In this document: in pieces, positions 41,358 through 49,811 of the stretch
How the letters are laid out: each line of letters opens with the position of its first letter
Numbering within the stretch: position 1 is the first letter of the stretch
NCBI GenBank assembly: GCA_023269675.1
Contig: JAHFSX010000014.1
Coordinates: forward strand, 62,001-126,000
Reading direction: 5' to 3'
Source of the DNA: Verrucomicrobiota bacterium
GTDB taxonomy: Bacteria > Verrucomicrobiota > Kiritimatiellia > RFP12 > UBA1067
Length of the DNA stretch: 64,000 nucleotides
Position numbers and translations under genes: made by a program
The notes under the pieces: generated by a model
What the model was told of the DNA's origin: nothing
Databases searched by the model: none
What the model saw: the letters and a program-made list of their open reading frames with translations, nothing else

Positions 41358-42626
41358 TCAGACAACACTCAAGGGGCCGCTTTCCCACTGTTGCGACGCC
41401 CTGCCCGCCAACAGATCCTGCGAAAATGAGATCAACCTCGCCGCGGCCACCGCCGGCGTCCACTCGTCCAACATCTTCGCCTGCCCCGCGGTCGCGAGCC
41501 TCAGCCGTAAGGCCTCATCCGCCTCCACCTGCCGTAAAGCTTGCGCAAGCGCGTTCACATCTCCGGAAGGGAACAGCAGTCCGTTCTCGCTAGACCTGAT
41601 CAGCGTCGCCGCGGAACCGGCCTCGCGACTCGCCACGACACAGCAACCTTCCAGCATCGCCTCATTCACCACCACGCCCCAGCCCTCATATCCGTTGCTA
41701 GGCAACACATACACATCAGACTCTCGCATCAATCCACGCACCTCGGCGATAGGGACGGGGGGGGAGAAAGTGATGGGAAGTTCTAAAGTGCGAGAGTGCG
41801 GGGGTGCGTTAGTGCCTAATTCGACCTTGGTTCCATGACCCTCAGATGAGCAGGCTGCGCCAGACGTCCGCTCAGTTTGTGCACTCTTCCATTTCCGATT
41901 GCAGATTGCCAATTGCCGATTGTTGATGGTCTCGGCCAGTTTCTTTAGGCGCTGCTCTTCCGGGCCGTGGCCGACCAGTTTGAGACGGATGTCGCGCCCT
42001 TCATTGAGCAGGATGCCGACCGCCTTGATCAAAGTATCTACCCGCTTCTCACTGACCATACGACCAGCCCACAACACATTCATTGCGCCTTCTCTATGCT
42101 TAGGGCTTGGCACAGGCAGCGAGGGCTCAACCAGATAACCAAAGAGACGGATTCTTGTGGGAAAACAGGCAATGCATCCCATGTCTTTCGCAGCATAAAC
42201 CCCTTGAGCTAAATAGTAGAAGGAAGTGTTTCGAGAGTAGCGCCAGTATTCCAAAATACGCCTCAAGTGCCTGAAATGTGCGATGCGTAACAGGCCAATC
42301 GGCGGTTTGAACCACCTTTCAGAACCGTAGAAGGTCAACTTGTTCCGTTTCACCCGCCAAGGAATGAGTGGATTATCTCGGTTACCGAACAGAGCAACGT
42401 CCGCGTTTTTTATCTTCTCGGATGCCTCCTCCGCGCTCTGTTGAGATGGATCAACCGTCACACACCATGGAAACGAATCGACTGACCACCCCAGTGCTTT
42501 ACGGTTCTCTCCCGTTGTACCAGCTGCTATATAATGGAAATTCGCCGCACCCAACTGTTCAGCCAGTTGATGAGCCAATGGCATCTCATGCGGGCTGAAT
42601 CCATCGGTAACCAAACAAAGAGTCAT
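41358..42626 (-). CDS. Family 4 glycosyltransferase with one repeat insert
   Basis: The 422-aa GT-B protein starts MTLCLVTDGFSPHEMPLAHQL. Middle: LWAGRMVSEKRVDTLIKAVG and LKLVGHGPEEQRLKKLAE. Donor motif: LPSNGYEGWGVVVNEAMLEG. An insert of about 55 residues between LAETI and ITFSPPVP (NNRQLAICNRKWKSAQTER ... NAPPHSRTLELP) separates two strands of the C-domain that are normally adjacent. The upstream spacer of 125 bases before the deacetylase gene holds nothing recognisable. Confidence 0.85.
   Translation of the reverse strand: MTLCLVTDGFSPHEMPLAHQLAEQLGAANFHYIAAGTTGENRKALGWSVDSFPWCVTVDPSQQSAEEASEKIKNADVALFGNRDNPLIPWRVKRNKLTFYGSERWFKPPIGLLRIAHFRHLRRILEYWRYSRNTSFYYLAQGVYAAKDMGCIACFPTRIRLFGYLVEPSLPVPSPKHREGAMNVLWAGRMVSEKRVDTLIKAVGILLNEGRDIRLKLVGHGPEEQRLKKLAETINNRQLAICNRKWKSAQTERTSGAACSSEGHGTKVELGTNAPPHSRTLELPITFSPPVPIAEVRGLMRESDVYVLPSNGYEGWGVVVNEAMLEGCCVVASREAGSAATLIRSSENGLLFPSGDVNALAQALRQVEADEALRLRLATAGQAKMLDEWTPAVAAARLISFSQDLLAGRASQQWESGPLSVV
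41775..41935 (-). repeat. In-frame TTTAGAAC/heptamer insert (GT4)
   Basis: GAAGTTCTAAAGTGCGAGAG and TGCGGGGGTGCGTTAGTGCC (41778-41817) at one end, and CGATTGCAGATTGCCAATTG plus CCGATTG (41898-41924) at the other. A GACCCTCAGATGAGCAGGC stretch is in the middle. It encodes NNRQLAICNRK and SRTLELP. Confidence 0.75.
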
Positions 42627-42751
42627 TTAAAGGGCCTCTCCAAGGGATCATGCACAGCTTATTCCTTTGACTGCCAGCACAGCGGCTTCGGCAGCACCCC
42701 CCATTCGTGTAAAGCGGAATACAAACAGGGAATAAGCTGTAGTGGATAATG

Positions 42752-43597
42752 TCAATAACGCAACTTTCGCCCGCTTTCACCGTGCCCTGTCAAAAAAAAT
42801 CGCACATGTGACACTGGCCACTGAGCCTCAAAATGGTGGCGCGGGATCATAAATCGGTCCCCTTCTCCACCACGTACAGTCCCCCGAAACGCTCCAAAGC
42901 ACGCCCGATACCCAGCAGTCTTCGTGGCACTGACGGAAACTTTATCCGCATCGCTCAGCTTTCCATATGGCCATGAGATAGTGGCACACTCTATGCCAAG
43001 GTGCTGTTCAACATCCGCCTTCGACCCAGCGACTTCGTCCAGCAGACGAACGGGATCGCGGGAAATGTCCGAGAACCGCGCGTGTGTCCGCGTGTGTGAT
43101 CCGATGGTTATCCCCATATCCATTGCGGATTTAAGATCATCCCAAGAACACATCTCGATCGGATTCTTATACTGCGCAATGCGGATACAGTAATCAGACA
43201 CCTTCGCATAGGAAGAGTCGATGAACGATGTCGGCACGAAGAAAAGCGCAGGCACATCATATTTTTTCAGAACCGGAGCGGCATTCTTAACAATATTCTT
43301 AAAACCGTCATCAAATGACAGATGAAAATACCTGCCATCAATCGGCCGCTTCCCCTCGATCATATCCAAGCATGTTGCCGTATCAACAAAAGAGCCTAGC
43401 CCTTTGAGATATCGGATCTTCCGCTCAAATAAAGCGATCTGGTCGTCAAAAACATAGTGACAGAAAATGCACCGCAAAAAAGGCTTCTGGCCTGAGCTAG
43501 CGAGGGATCCCAGTCCTGACAGCCACACGGACCGTAAACATGACCGCATAGACTTGTGGCGCTTCACGCCATCGCTATAATTTTGCACCTTGTCCAT
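42752..43597 (-). CDS. Polysaccharide deacetylase (NodB/CE4 family)
   Basis: The 281-aa CE4 enzyme removes N- or O-acetyl groups from sugars. Catalytic motifs are HLSFDDGFKNIV (metal and base aspartates), GSHTRTHARFSDI (metal histidines) and ISWPYGKLSD. No clear signal peptide is seen, so it may act on cytoplasmic lipid-linked or nucleotide-linked intermediates, as reported for some CE4-related deacetylases. Base composition here and onward is noticeably more A+T rich than in the first 25 kb. Confidence 0.88.
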   Translation of the reverse strand: MDKVQNYSDGVKRHKSMRSCLRSVWLSGLGSLASSGQKPFLRCIFCHYVFDDQIALFERKIRYLKGLGSFVDTATCLDMIEGKRPIDGRYFHLSFDDGFKNIVKNAAPVLKKYDVPALFFVPTSFIDSSYAKVSDYCIRIAQYKNPIEMCSWDDLKSAMDMGITIGSHTRTHARFSDISRDPVRLLDEVAGSKADVEQHLGIECATISWPYGKLSDADKVSVSATKTAGYRACFGAFRGTVRGGEGDRFMIPRHHFEAQWPVSHVRFFLTGHGESGRKLRY

Positions 43598-43644
43598 ATC
43601 CGTTTAACCGCCTCGTGGAGTCAGAAATAACACTCGAAAACATG

Positions 43645-44730
43645 TCAATTGACGCACCTATCTCCATCCATCGGGCCCCAGAACCAACCCTTATCGGGTG
43701 TTTCCAGCAAAGCTTCACGCAATAAATCATCAAAGAGTTTATATGCGAAAGTGTTTCCGAGTGCTTTGCGGACAAAAGGGAAGCAGGAGCGGACAGTCGG
43801 CTGAATCCTCATCGGAAAACCGGTGATTTCCAAGCAAAACGCCCCGGTAATCGCCGCAAAGCGTCGTGCATCCAGTAACAAATCGTGCAAAACATCAGAA
43901 TCGTTATTCAGTGCGATCCAATCCGCAACCATCCACCTGAATCCCGTTTCCGCTCTATGCTGCTTGAGAACCACGTACCCGACGATGTGCTCTTCTATCT
44001 TCCGCACCAATAGTACAAAACGCCCAGACAACAGACCTTCCTCAAATAACCACTTCAGTTCCGCAGATGTACGGGAGGTCGCAACCCCATCACTGCCGTG
44101 CAGATAGTCACGCCAAAACTGATCGAAGTCCTCAGCATCAAAATGAGTCCTTTTTTCAGCCTTAGTTTTCGATCTCAACCGCTGATAAAACCCCGCGTTT
44201 AACACGTATCCCACGATGTTCGCGGTTGCCCGTACCAGGGATGGCATCTCTACACCTTGCTTTTTCAAAAGAACTCGCAAAAAGTCTCCCCAGCGTAAAA
44301 CAAAGAAACTGATTACTTCACAGGACCGGGGTCCAAGACTTCTCATGCCCGCAACTTTTAGCAGACGAACGGTCTGCGGAATACAGGTGTTTCCGTAATA
44401 AATTGATTCTCCGTACGGTTTCATTATATTTTCGATCAATTCGCCGACCGCGTAAGAATACGCCTTATCTATCGCCAAGACAGACCCCTCGCAGCCCCAC
44501 ACGGCCTTTTCTTTAAAGAAAAGTCTTCTAAAAACCAAACCTTGGAACGCGATACATTTATCTTCCTCATAGATGACAATACCTGCAGGGAATCTATCGG
44601 ACACAGACAAACTCGGGTTCAACAGGAGATGCGTTCGCAAATATTCGGAACTCGTTGAAAGCCCGCATTTGTGCACTAAGGCAACAACGTCATCTATACA
44701 CTCTTCGGAAAAGAATTGAGTGTCAATCAT
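43645..44730 (-). CDS. GNAT/FemAB-like acyltransferase family protein
   Basis: The 361-aa protein resembles GNAT-type acyltransferases found in exopolysaccharide and exosortase-associated loci. IVIYEEDKCIAFQGLVFRRLFF and GCEGSVLAIDKAYSYAVGELI suggest an acyl-CoA fold in the N-half. FVLLVRKIEEHIVGYVVLKQ and FRWMVADWIALNNDSDVLHDLL form a second GNAT-like half. The ATG at 44730 is used; a GTG at 44739 begins directly behind the SDR stop. With KAS III, ACP and SDR upstream it is the obvious candidate to transfer the acyl group onto a sugar. That is inference. Confidence 0.65.
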   Translation of the reverse strand: MIDTQFFSEECIDDVVALVHKCGLSTSSEYLRTHLLLNPSLSVSDRFPAGIVIYEEDKCIAFQGLVFRRLFFKEKAVWGCEGSVLAIDKAYSYAVGELIENIMKPYGESIYYGNTCIPQTVRLLKVAGMRSLGPRSCEVISFFVLRWGDFLRVLLKKQGVEMPSLVRATANIVGYVLNAGFYQRLRSKTKAEKRTHFDAEDFDQFWRDYLHGSDGVATSRTSAELKWLFEEGLLSGRFVLLVRKIEEHIVGYVVLKQHRAETGFRWMVADWIALNNDSDVLHDLLLDARRFAAITGAFCLEITGFPMRIQPTVRSCFPFVRKALGNTFAYKLFDDLLREALLETPDKGWFWGPMDGDRCVN

Positions 44731-44739
44731 ACAGGGCAC

Positions 44740-45492
44740 CTACTGCGCAAGATAGCCGCCGTCGACAACCAGTTGCGTCCCTGTGATGAAACGCGACGCA
44801 TCGCTCAGCAGAAAGGCCACTGCATTTGCCACATCCACAGGTTCGCCAAGCCCCAACGGCTGTTTGGACAGAATCTGCCGGACCGCGTCTTCTCCGCCCA
44901 CGGAAATCATTTCGTCCAACATCGGTGTCCGTATGTTAGAAGGGACCACACTGTTGACCCGGATGTTTTTGGAGGCCAACTCAATGGCCAACGAACGCAC
45001 CGAACTGTCCATGGCGCCTTTGGATCCGCCGTATAAAGACACCCCCTGCCAGCCGACCACTCCCGAAACCGAGGAAACTCCGACAACGCTTCCACCTGAG
45101 GAATACTTCTTCTTTGAGAACCACTTGATGAGCTCCATGAAGGCAAAGTAGTTGATGCTCATAACCTCCCGCATGAGCGCAAGCGAAACCGATTGAATCG
45201 GCACGGCTGGACCAATGCCAGCCGCGTGAACCATCCCATCCAGTTTCTTCTCAGATGCGCACCGCTTGAACAGGTCCTCACAACGCTCGATGTCACTCAG
45301 GTCAAAAGAAATCAGCGTATGTTCTCCCGCCGACATTAGGCTGAAACTTTCTTCAAGTCGTTTCACATCGCGCGCAACCAATACGACCGACGCACCTAAG
45401 CGGCTCGCTAAGATTGCACAAGCTCGTCCGATCCCGGAAGAGGCCCCCGTGACCAGAATCCGCTTGCCTGTCAGATCCATCGGATTAACCAT
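44740..45492 (-). CDS. SDR-family 3-oxoacyl-ACP reductase (FabG-like)
   Basis: The 250-aa classical SDR: GKRILVTGASSGIGRACAIL, HAAGIGPAVPI, VGVSSVSGVVGWQ, catalytic YGGSKGAMDSS (YxxxK), and FLLSDASRFITGTQLVVDGGY. FabG-type enzymes reduce 3-ketoacyl-ACP to 3-hydroxyacyl-ACP. Here KAS III-ACP-SDR would give a 3-hydroxyacyl group such as 3-hydroxybutyryl. It overlaps the KAS III stop by 8 bases. A sugar ketoreductase is the main alternative. Confidence 0.85.
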   Translation of the reverse strand: MVNPMDLTGKRILVTGASSGIGRACAILASRLGASVVLVARDVKRLEESFSLMSAGEHTLISFDLSDIERCEDLFKRCASEKKLDGMVHAAGIGPAVPIQSVSLALMREVMSINYFAFMELIKWFSKKKYSSGGSVVGVSSVSGVVGWQGVSLYGGSKGAMDSSVRSLAIELASKNIRVNSVVPSNIRTPMLDEMISVGGEDAVRQILSKQPLGLGEPVDVANAVAFLLSDASRFITGTQLVVDGGYLAQ

Positions 45493-46579
45493 GGCTCAAC
45501 GCCCCCTCGGTGTAACACTCACTTGAATAGGCCACCGGCAGACAACAGTACGGAGCGACGTCGAGCGAGATCACCCCCCAGGAGAGTCCAACCCCGTATC
45601 CGGCCAGAACGACACGGCGGGGAACCTGATCTGGATTCGCCGCGAGAGCATCGCACAAGGTAAGCGGAATCGACGTAATGCTGGTGTTGCCGAAGCGGTC
45701 GATCGTGACGGGCACTTTCTCCATCGGAAACTTCGTCATCTTGGCGATCTGCTTGAGAATGAACAGGTTCGCCTGATGCAGGACCAGCATATCCGTGTTC
45801 TCAGGGCTACGTCCCGCCTGGCCCATCAACCGCTTAATCGCGGAAGGCACCTCCGAAATCGTGAAATTGAACACCTCGGTGCCGTCCATATACAGATCGT
45901 AGTCAGACCGCAGGACGCCTTCGCCAAACTCGCTGATCTCGCGACTACCCTGCTTGTTCCTCTGGGCGCCGCTGGGGATGATGATGCTCTTGGCTCCGGA
46001 ACCATCAGTTCCGAATAGATAATGTAGCGGATTGTCATCCGTTTCCGAATAGGAAAGAAGAGTTGCGAAGCCCCCATCGCCGAAGAGCATTGCGGCTGAT
46101 TTATCCGCGGGAGAAACGACCTTCGAAATCGTGTCTCCTCCGCAGAGCAACACATTCCGAATACCCTCCCTGCGGCAAAGCGATCCCGCCACAAATAGAC
46201 CATAGACGAACCCAGAACAGCCCAAGTTGATGTCGAAGGCCAAACATTCTTTTTTCAGCCCCAGCCGCTGATGTAAAACACAGGCTGTAGCGGGCAGGAT
46301 ATAGTCCGGGGTCTGGGAAACGAAGATCAGTGCATCAATCTCCTGTGGGGCCGCTTTCCCTTCATCGAACAACCTTTTTGCGGCCACGTAACTCAGATCC
46401 GATGCTGTCTGCTCAGGGTTAGTCACGCAGCGCCGGGTCACGCCTGTCATCTTGGCGAACTTCTCGACGCCCTCGCCGAACCGTCCGACAAACGACTCGT
46501 TGCCGACAAGATTTGTTGGAACCGCGCAGGAAATCGCACGAATCACAACATTTCCAAGAATACCGGAAGCTGGATTCAT
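45485..46579 (-). CDS. Beta-ketoacyl-ACP synthase III-like, copy 2
   Basis: The 364-aa thiolase-fold protein has Cys in DINLGCSGFVYGL, His in VLHQANLFI and Asn in RFGNTSITSIPL. QTPDYILPATACVLHQRLGL and AGYGVGLSWGVISLDV match the other two copies. It has about 20 extra C-terminal residues and a larger middle loop. It lies between an ACP gene and the SDR gene. Two KAS III copies around one ACP suggest distinct steps or a heterodimer, as in other loci with paired KAS III-like enzymes. Confidence 0.87.
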   Translation of the reverse strand: MNPASGILGNVVIRAISCAVPTNLVGNESFVGRFGEGVEKFAKMTGVTRRCVTNPEQTASDLSYVAAKRLFDEGKAAPQEIDALIFVSQTPDYILPATACVLHQRLGLKKECLAFDINLGCSGFVYGLFVAGSLCRREGIRNVLLCGGDTISKVVSPADKSAAMLFGDGGFATLLSYSETDDNPLHYLFGTDGSGAKSIIIPSGAQRNKQGSREISEFGEGVLRSDYDLYMDGTEVFNFTISEVPSAIKRLMGQAGRSPENTDMLVLHQANLFILKQIAKMTKFPMEKVPVTIDRFGNTSITSIPLTLCDALAANPDQVPRRVVLAGYGVGLSWGVISLDVAPYCCLPVAYSSECYTEGALSHG

Positions 46580-46584
46580 GCTGG

Positions 46585-46800
46585 TTACTCCATGACGGCA
46601 AGAATGTCCTGAATCGTCTTTAACGCCTTTAATTGTTGCCCGTTGAGACGTTTTCCGAACTTCTCATTGACCAACGCGATCAGAGAAAGCATCGCCATGG
46701 AGTCCCACTGGAGGGTGTCCAAGGCTGTCTCGGGTGTGATGGTTCCGGCATCTGCCTCGAAAAGTTCCTCAAGAGCTTGGATCTTATCCTGTATTGTCAT
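46585..46800 (-). CDS. Acyl carrier protein, dedicated copy 2
   Basis: The 71-aa protein has the phosphopantetheine serine S34 in TLQWDSMAMLSLIAL. The motif WDSM is shared with the first ACP (24386-24616), setting both apart from housekeeping AcpP. AAAGGG sits upstream of the ATG at 46800. It lies 5 bases from one KAS III gene and 43 from the other. Confidence 0.85.
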   Translation of the reverse strand: MTIQDKIQALEELFEADAGTITPETALDTLQWDSMAMLSLIALVNEKFGKRLNGQQLKALKTIQDILAVME

Positions 46801-46843
46801 TTGTATACCCTTTCGCTTGTTCACTTAAATACGCAGTTATGAA

Positions 46844-47854
46844 TCACCATGTGATGATTGTCGCACCCCAAGAGAGTCCGACGCCAAAACCCACCAACAT
46901 CACCTTCATGCCCGGCTTCAGCGTGCCGTCCTTGGCCGCTCGCGCCAGAGCGATCGGAATCGAAGAAGAGACCGTGTTGCCGCAGTCGGCAAAATTCATA
47001 TAGAACTTTTCAGGCGCGATCTTGCATTTCTTGCACAGAAAATCCAGCATGTACTTGTTCGCCTGATGAAAGACGAAAAGGTCAATATTCTCCATCTTCA
47101 ACCCGTTCTTCTCCAGGGTCTCCTTTACCGTCCGGGGCACCGTGGTGATCGTGAAACTGAAGATCTCCGTCCCGTCCATGAAAAGATGGTCTTGCGAACG
47201 CGTGTTACCGGAGTCATCTGTGATTTCAAGTGCCGTTTTCGACGACCGCTCCAATCGCATCCCCCCTGCGGGCACAATCAGTTTGTCAAACCCGCTACCG
47301 TCCGTGCCCAGTTGAAACTGCCAAATTCTCTCCGTTTCCGCCACTGAAATCAACGTTGCCGATGCCGCATCCCCAAAAATTGTCCGAGCGCTTTTATCCA
47401 TGGGGTGAATATGCTTCGTGTAGGTTTCGGCCGTCAGCAATAATACGTTCGCGGCGATTCCGCCGGCGATCAACCCCTTCGCCAAGGACAGTCCGTAGAC
47501 ATACGCCGAGCACCCCAAGTTGAAATCAAGCGCACCGGCAGTTGTCGCGATTCCCAAGCGGTGTTGAAGCATACACGCCGTCGTAGGGAGGAAATAGTCC
47601 GGAGACTGCGTGGCCAACAGAATAAAATCGATTGTTTGTGGATCAATCTGATGTTCATCAAATAACTTTATCGCGGCACGTTCCGCGAGATCGCCGGCAG
47701 TTTCGGTATCGGTGACGACATGCCTCTGGGAAATACCGGTTTTCTCCAATATTTTCGCTTCCGTCCATCCCGGATATAATGAGGCCAAGTCGGCATTTGT
47801 CAAGATTTTGTCCGGCAGCGAGTAACTAATGTGTCTGATCGATGAGCAATGCAT
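46844..47854 (-). CDS. Beta-ketoacyl-ACP synthase III-like, copy 3
   Basis: The 336-aa protein carries FNLGCSAYVYGLSLAKGLI, VFHQANKYMLDFL and DCGNTVSSSIPIAL for the Cys-His-Asn triad, and ends VMLVGFGVGLSWGATII. It is the closest of the copies to 23422-24393; SPDYFLPTTACMLQHRLG and ALDFNLGCS are nearly identical between them. AAAAGGAAG precedes the ATG at 47854. It is the first gene of the acyl module and has 358 bases of spacer upstream, so a promoter is likely there, though I cannot point to one with confidence. Confidence 0.88.
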   Translation of the reverse strand: MHCSSIRHISYSLPDKILTNADLASLYPGWTEAKILEKTGISQRHVVTDTETAGDLAERAAIKLFDEHQIDPQTIDFILLATQSPDYFLPTTACMLQHRLGIATTAGALDFNLGCSAYVYGLSLAKGLIAGGIAANVLLLTAETYTKHIHPMDKSARTIFGDAASATLISVAETERIWQFQLGTDGSGFDKLIVPAGGMRLERSSKTALEITDDSGNTRSQDHLFMDGTEIFSFTITTVPRTVKETLEKNGLKMENIDLFVFHQANKYMLDFLCKKCKIAPEKFYMNFADCGNTVSSSIPIALARAAKDGTLKPGMKVMLVGFGVGLSWGATIITW

Positions 47855-48212
47855 TTCTCACTTCCTTTTCCAAGCCGTGCTGGTACCGTTTACAACTTAT
47901 TTTTCTGACCGGATTAACAGGCGTTTCAGGATCAACCCCAAAGAAAGTTCCTGTCATCCTGTCGAAGGTGCTGAAGTGCCTGAGGACTAGAACCTATGCA
48001 TCAGCATCATAACTCGCTTTTTTTGAAGGCCGGGATTGGCGAAACCGTTGGAGATTTGCGAGATCATATTTACGTTTGCTGAACAAGCGCTCCTCCTAAT
48101 CACCGTTTGCATGTGGTTGTTATATAAGTATCCAAAACGCCAATGCTTCACTTGGAACACGTCCCCTTGCCCGGTTTCATTGTTGGCACTTTTTTCGCTT
48201 ACACGTATTACG
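47855..48212. other. Intergenic spacer upstream of the acyl module
   Basis: 358 bases with no supported gene. A 77-codon minus frame (47987-48220) begins with a GTG inside the polymerase gene's end and has no recognisable domain. The region is A+T rich enough to host a promoter for the KAS III gene. I saw no clear hairpin terminator. Confidence 0.4.
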
Positions 48213-49697
48213 TCAAACACACCTCCGGAAAGAGGCGGTCACTTGTTGCGTCTGCTTATCCGACAATAGACGGCGGTGACGATGCACATCCATGAGCAAT
48301 CCGCAAAAACAGATCATCCAAAGAATCCCGCCCCCGCCGCTAGTCGAAAAAAAGGCCGCCTCGCCCGAGTTCAACCCGAGATAAACGGTGAAGGTGGAGA
48401 GAAAGCAGGTAAAACGCAACCGGCTGTATTTCTCATACACGGCAATTACAAAAGCTATCATCAGTATCGCCCCAAAAATCCCCCCTTCTTCCAGCACCAT
48501 CACCGGCAACACCCCCTTCTCAATCGGAGCGGTCAGGATCATGCCTGACTCAGAGAAACTATACTCCTTCATCTCCTCCGAAACCTGAAACCCGTTGCCG
48601 ATCATCGGACTTGCCCGGAAGTTCGCCATTCCCTGTTCAACCAGGCCCATGCGCGACTTCATGATACTTTCGGTCAACGAATCGGAGCGATCGATCTGCC
48701 CGGTCTCCTGCGTCTTACGCAGGAATCCCTCCACGCTTGCGAAACCGCCCGGCCTCATTGCAAGAATAAGCACAGCCGCCAGCGCGAAAAAAATGAGATT
48801 CATCAGCACCTTGCTTTTCTTTGCCGCTGACACCTGACGTTCCCTCATGAAAAAAAACACGCTCGCAAAGACGGAAATCAAATAGGCGAACAGCGCCGTG
48901 CGACTGGAGGTCATATACACCAGCACCGGAACCGAAAGCAGCAATAGCCAATACAAGCGGCTGCGGTTTTTAAAGTTACAGAGATAATCCGAGAGCACGA
49001 AGGCATTCAGCGTCGCCACCGTCGGTCCCAGCGCCTGCGAATGCCAGGTGACACCGTTGAAAAGGCCGTTCATCTCCGACGAGATTAGGGATTGGCCCCA
49101 ACCCTCGGCCTGCATCAACACCATGGAACGCCCGATCGAAGGAAAAGGAATGCTCAAGACTGAACCCAGGATATAAAAACAGGAGACCACCAACATCGCC
49201 GCCCGGACGGCTCGATTATCAAACCCCGAGAGCACCACCGCCGACACACTTTGGGTCAGCGCCAGCATGAATATAAGAAAGAGTACGGCTTTCAGCTCGC
49301 TGATCACCGGAGCCCACCCCGCCAACGAAGCCACCATGATGTACCCCATATAGGCGTACAGCCACACAAAAGGCGACAAAAACCAAGCGCTGCGCAAAAA
49401 CCCCGCCTTGGCGGTCATCATAATGGCCAAGACCAGCAACGAGACGCGCGTGACCAGATAAAAACTGAACCCCTTAGTAAAGAAGACCGGATTCATGATC
49501 GCCAGCGAGACCAGCAACATCAGGGCGAAGAAAGTAAACTCCACTCGCTTTTGCGAGATCGCGTAAAGCACCAAGCCGGCGACCAGATAGATCGCGTACT
49601 GCGACACGTGCAAGGCGAGAATGATCCCCAAAAAGATGAACATCAGCCTGGCGACCAGTTTGACCTGAATCTCGGAATGTTTTATTTCAAAAACCAT
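48213..49697 (-). CDS. O-antigen ligase/polymerase-like membrane protein (Wzy/WaaL type)
   Basis: The 494-aa protein has about 11 membrane segments and a large loop around residues 305-400. The sequence VPVLVYMTSSRTALFAYLISV is the characteristic Wzy_C/O-antigen ligase motif (SRTA). The N-terminal half is rich in short helices (FIFLGIILALHVSQYAIYLV, FYLVTRVSLLVLAIM). With the Wzx at 53634-55094 it would complete a Wzx/Wzy-dependent pathway by polymerising the flipped repeat units in the periplasm. Ligase versus polymerase cannot be told. Confidence 0.85.
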   Translation of the reverse strand: MVFEIKHSEIQVKLVARLMFIFLGIILALHVSQYAIYLVAGLVLYAISQKRVEFTFFALMLLVSLAIMNPVFFTKGFSFYLVTRVSLLVLAIMMTAKAGFLRSAWFLSPFVWLYAYMGYIMVASLAGWAPVISELKAVLFLIFMLALTQSVSAVVLSGFDNRAVRAAMLVVSCFYILGSVLSIPFPSIGRSMVLMQAEGWGQSLISSEMNGLFNGVTWHSQALGPTVATLNAFVLSDYLCNFKNRSRLYWLLLLSVPVLVYMTSSRTALFAYLISVFASVFFFMRERQVSAAKKSKVLMNLIFFALAAVLILAMRPGGFASVEGFLRKTQETGQIDRSDSLTESIMKSRMGLVEQGMANFRASPMIGNGFQVSEEMKEYSFSESGMILTAPIEKGVLPVMVLEEGGIFGAILMIAFVIAVYEKYSRLRFTCFLSTFTVYLGLNSGEAAFFSTSGGGGILWMICFCGLLMDVHRHRRLLSDKQTQQVTASFRRCV

Positions 49698-49811
49698 GAC
49701 GTTCCGCGCACGACATTTTGCTGTTACCTGACAGAAAACGAGCCGGCAACCTTGTTAAGTCGCCTTCCTAATGGGAATTTAGCATACCAGGAGGGGTGGT
49801 TCAAGCACGTC

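Noticed and set aside
20925-42626. Sequencing or assembly artefacts as the source of the low-complexity tracts
   Set aside because: The tracts are diverged from each other, keep reading frames in ten genes and have ordered modules, which an artefact would not produce.
47987-48220. 77-codon minus-strand gene upstream of the KAS III gene
   Set aside because: GTG start inside the polymerase gene end, no domain, and no homologue recognised.
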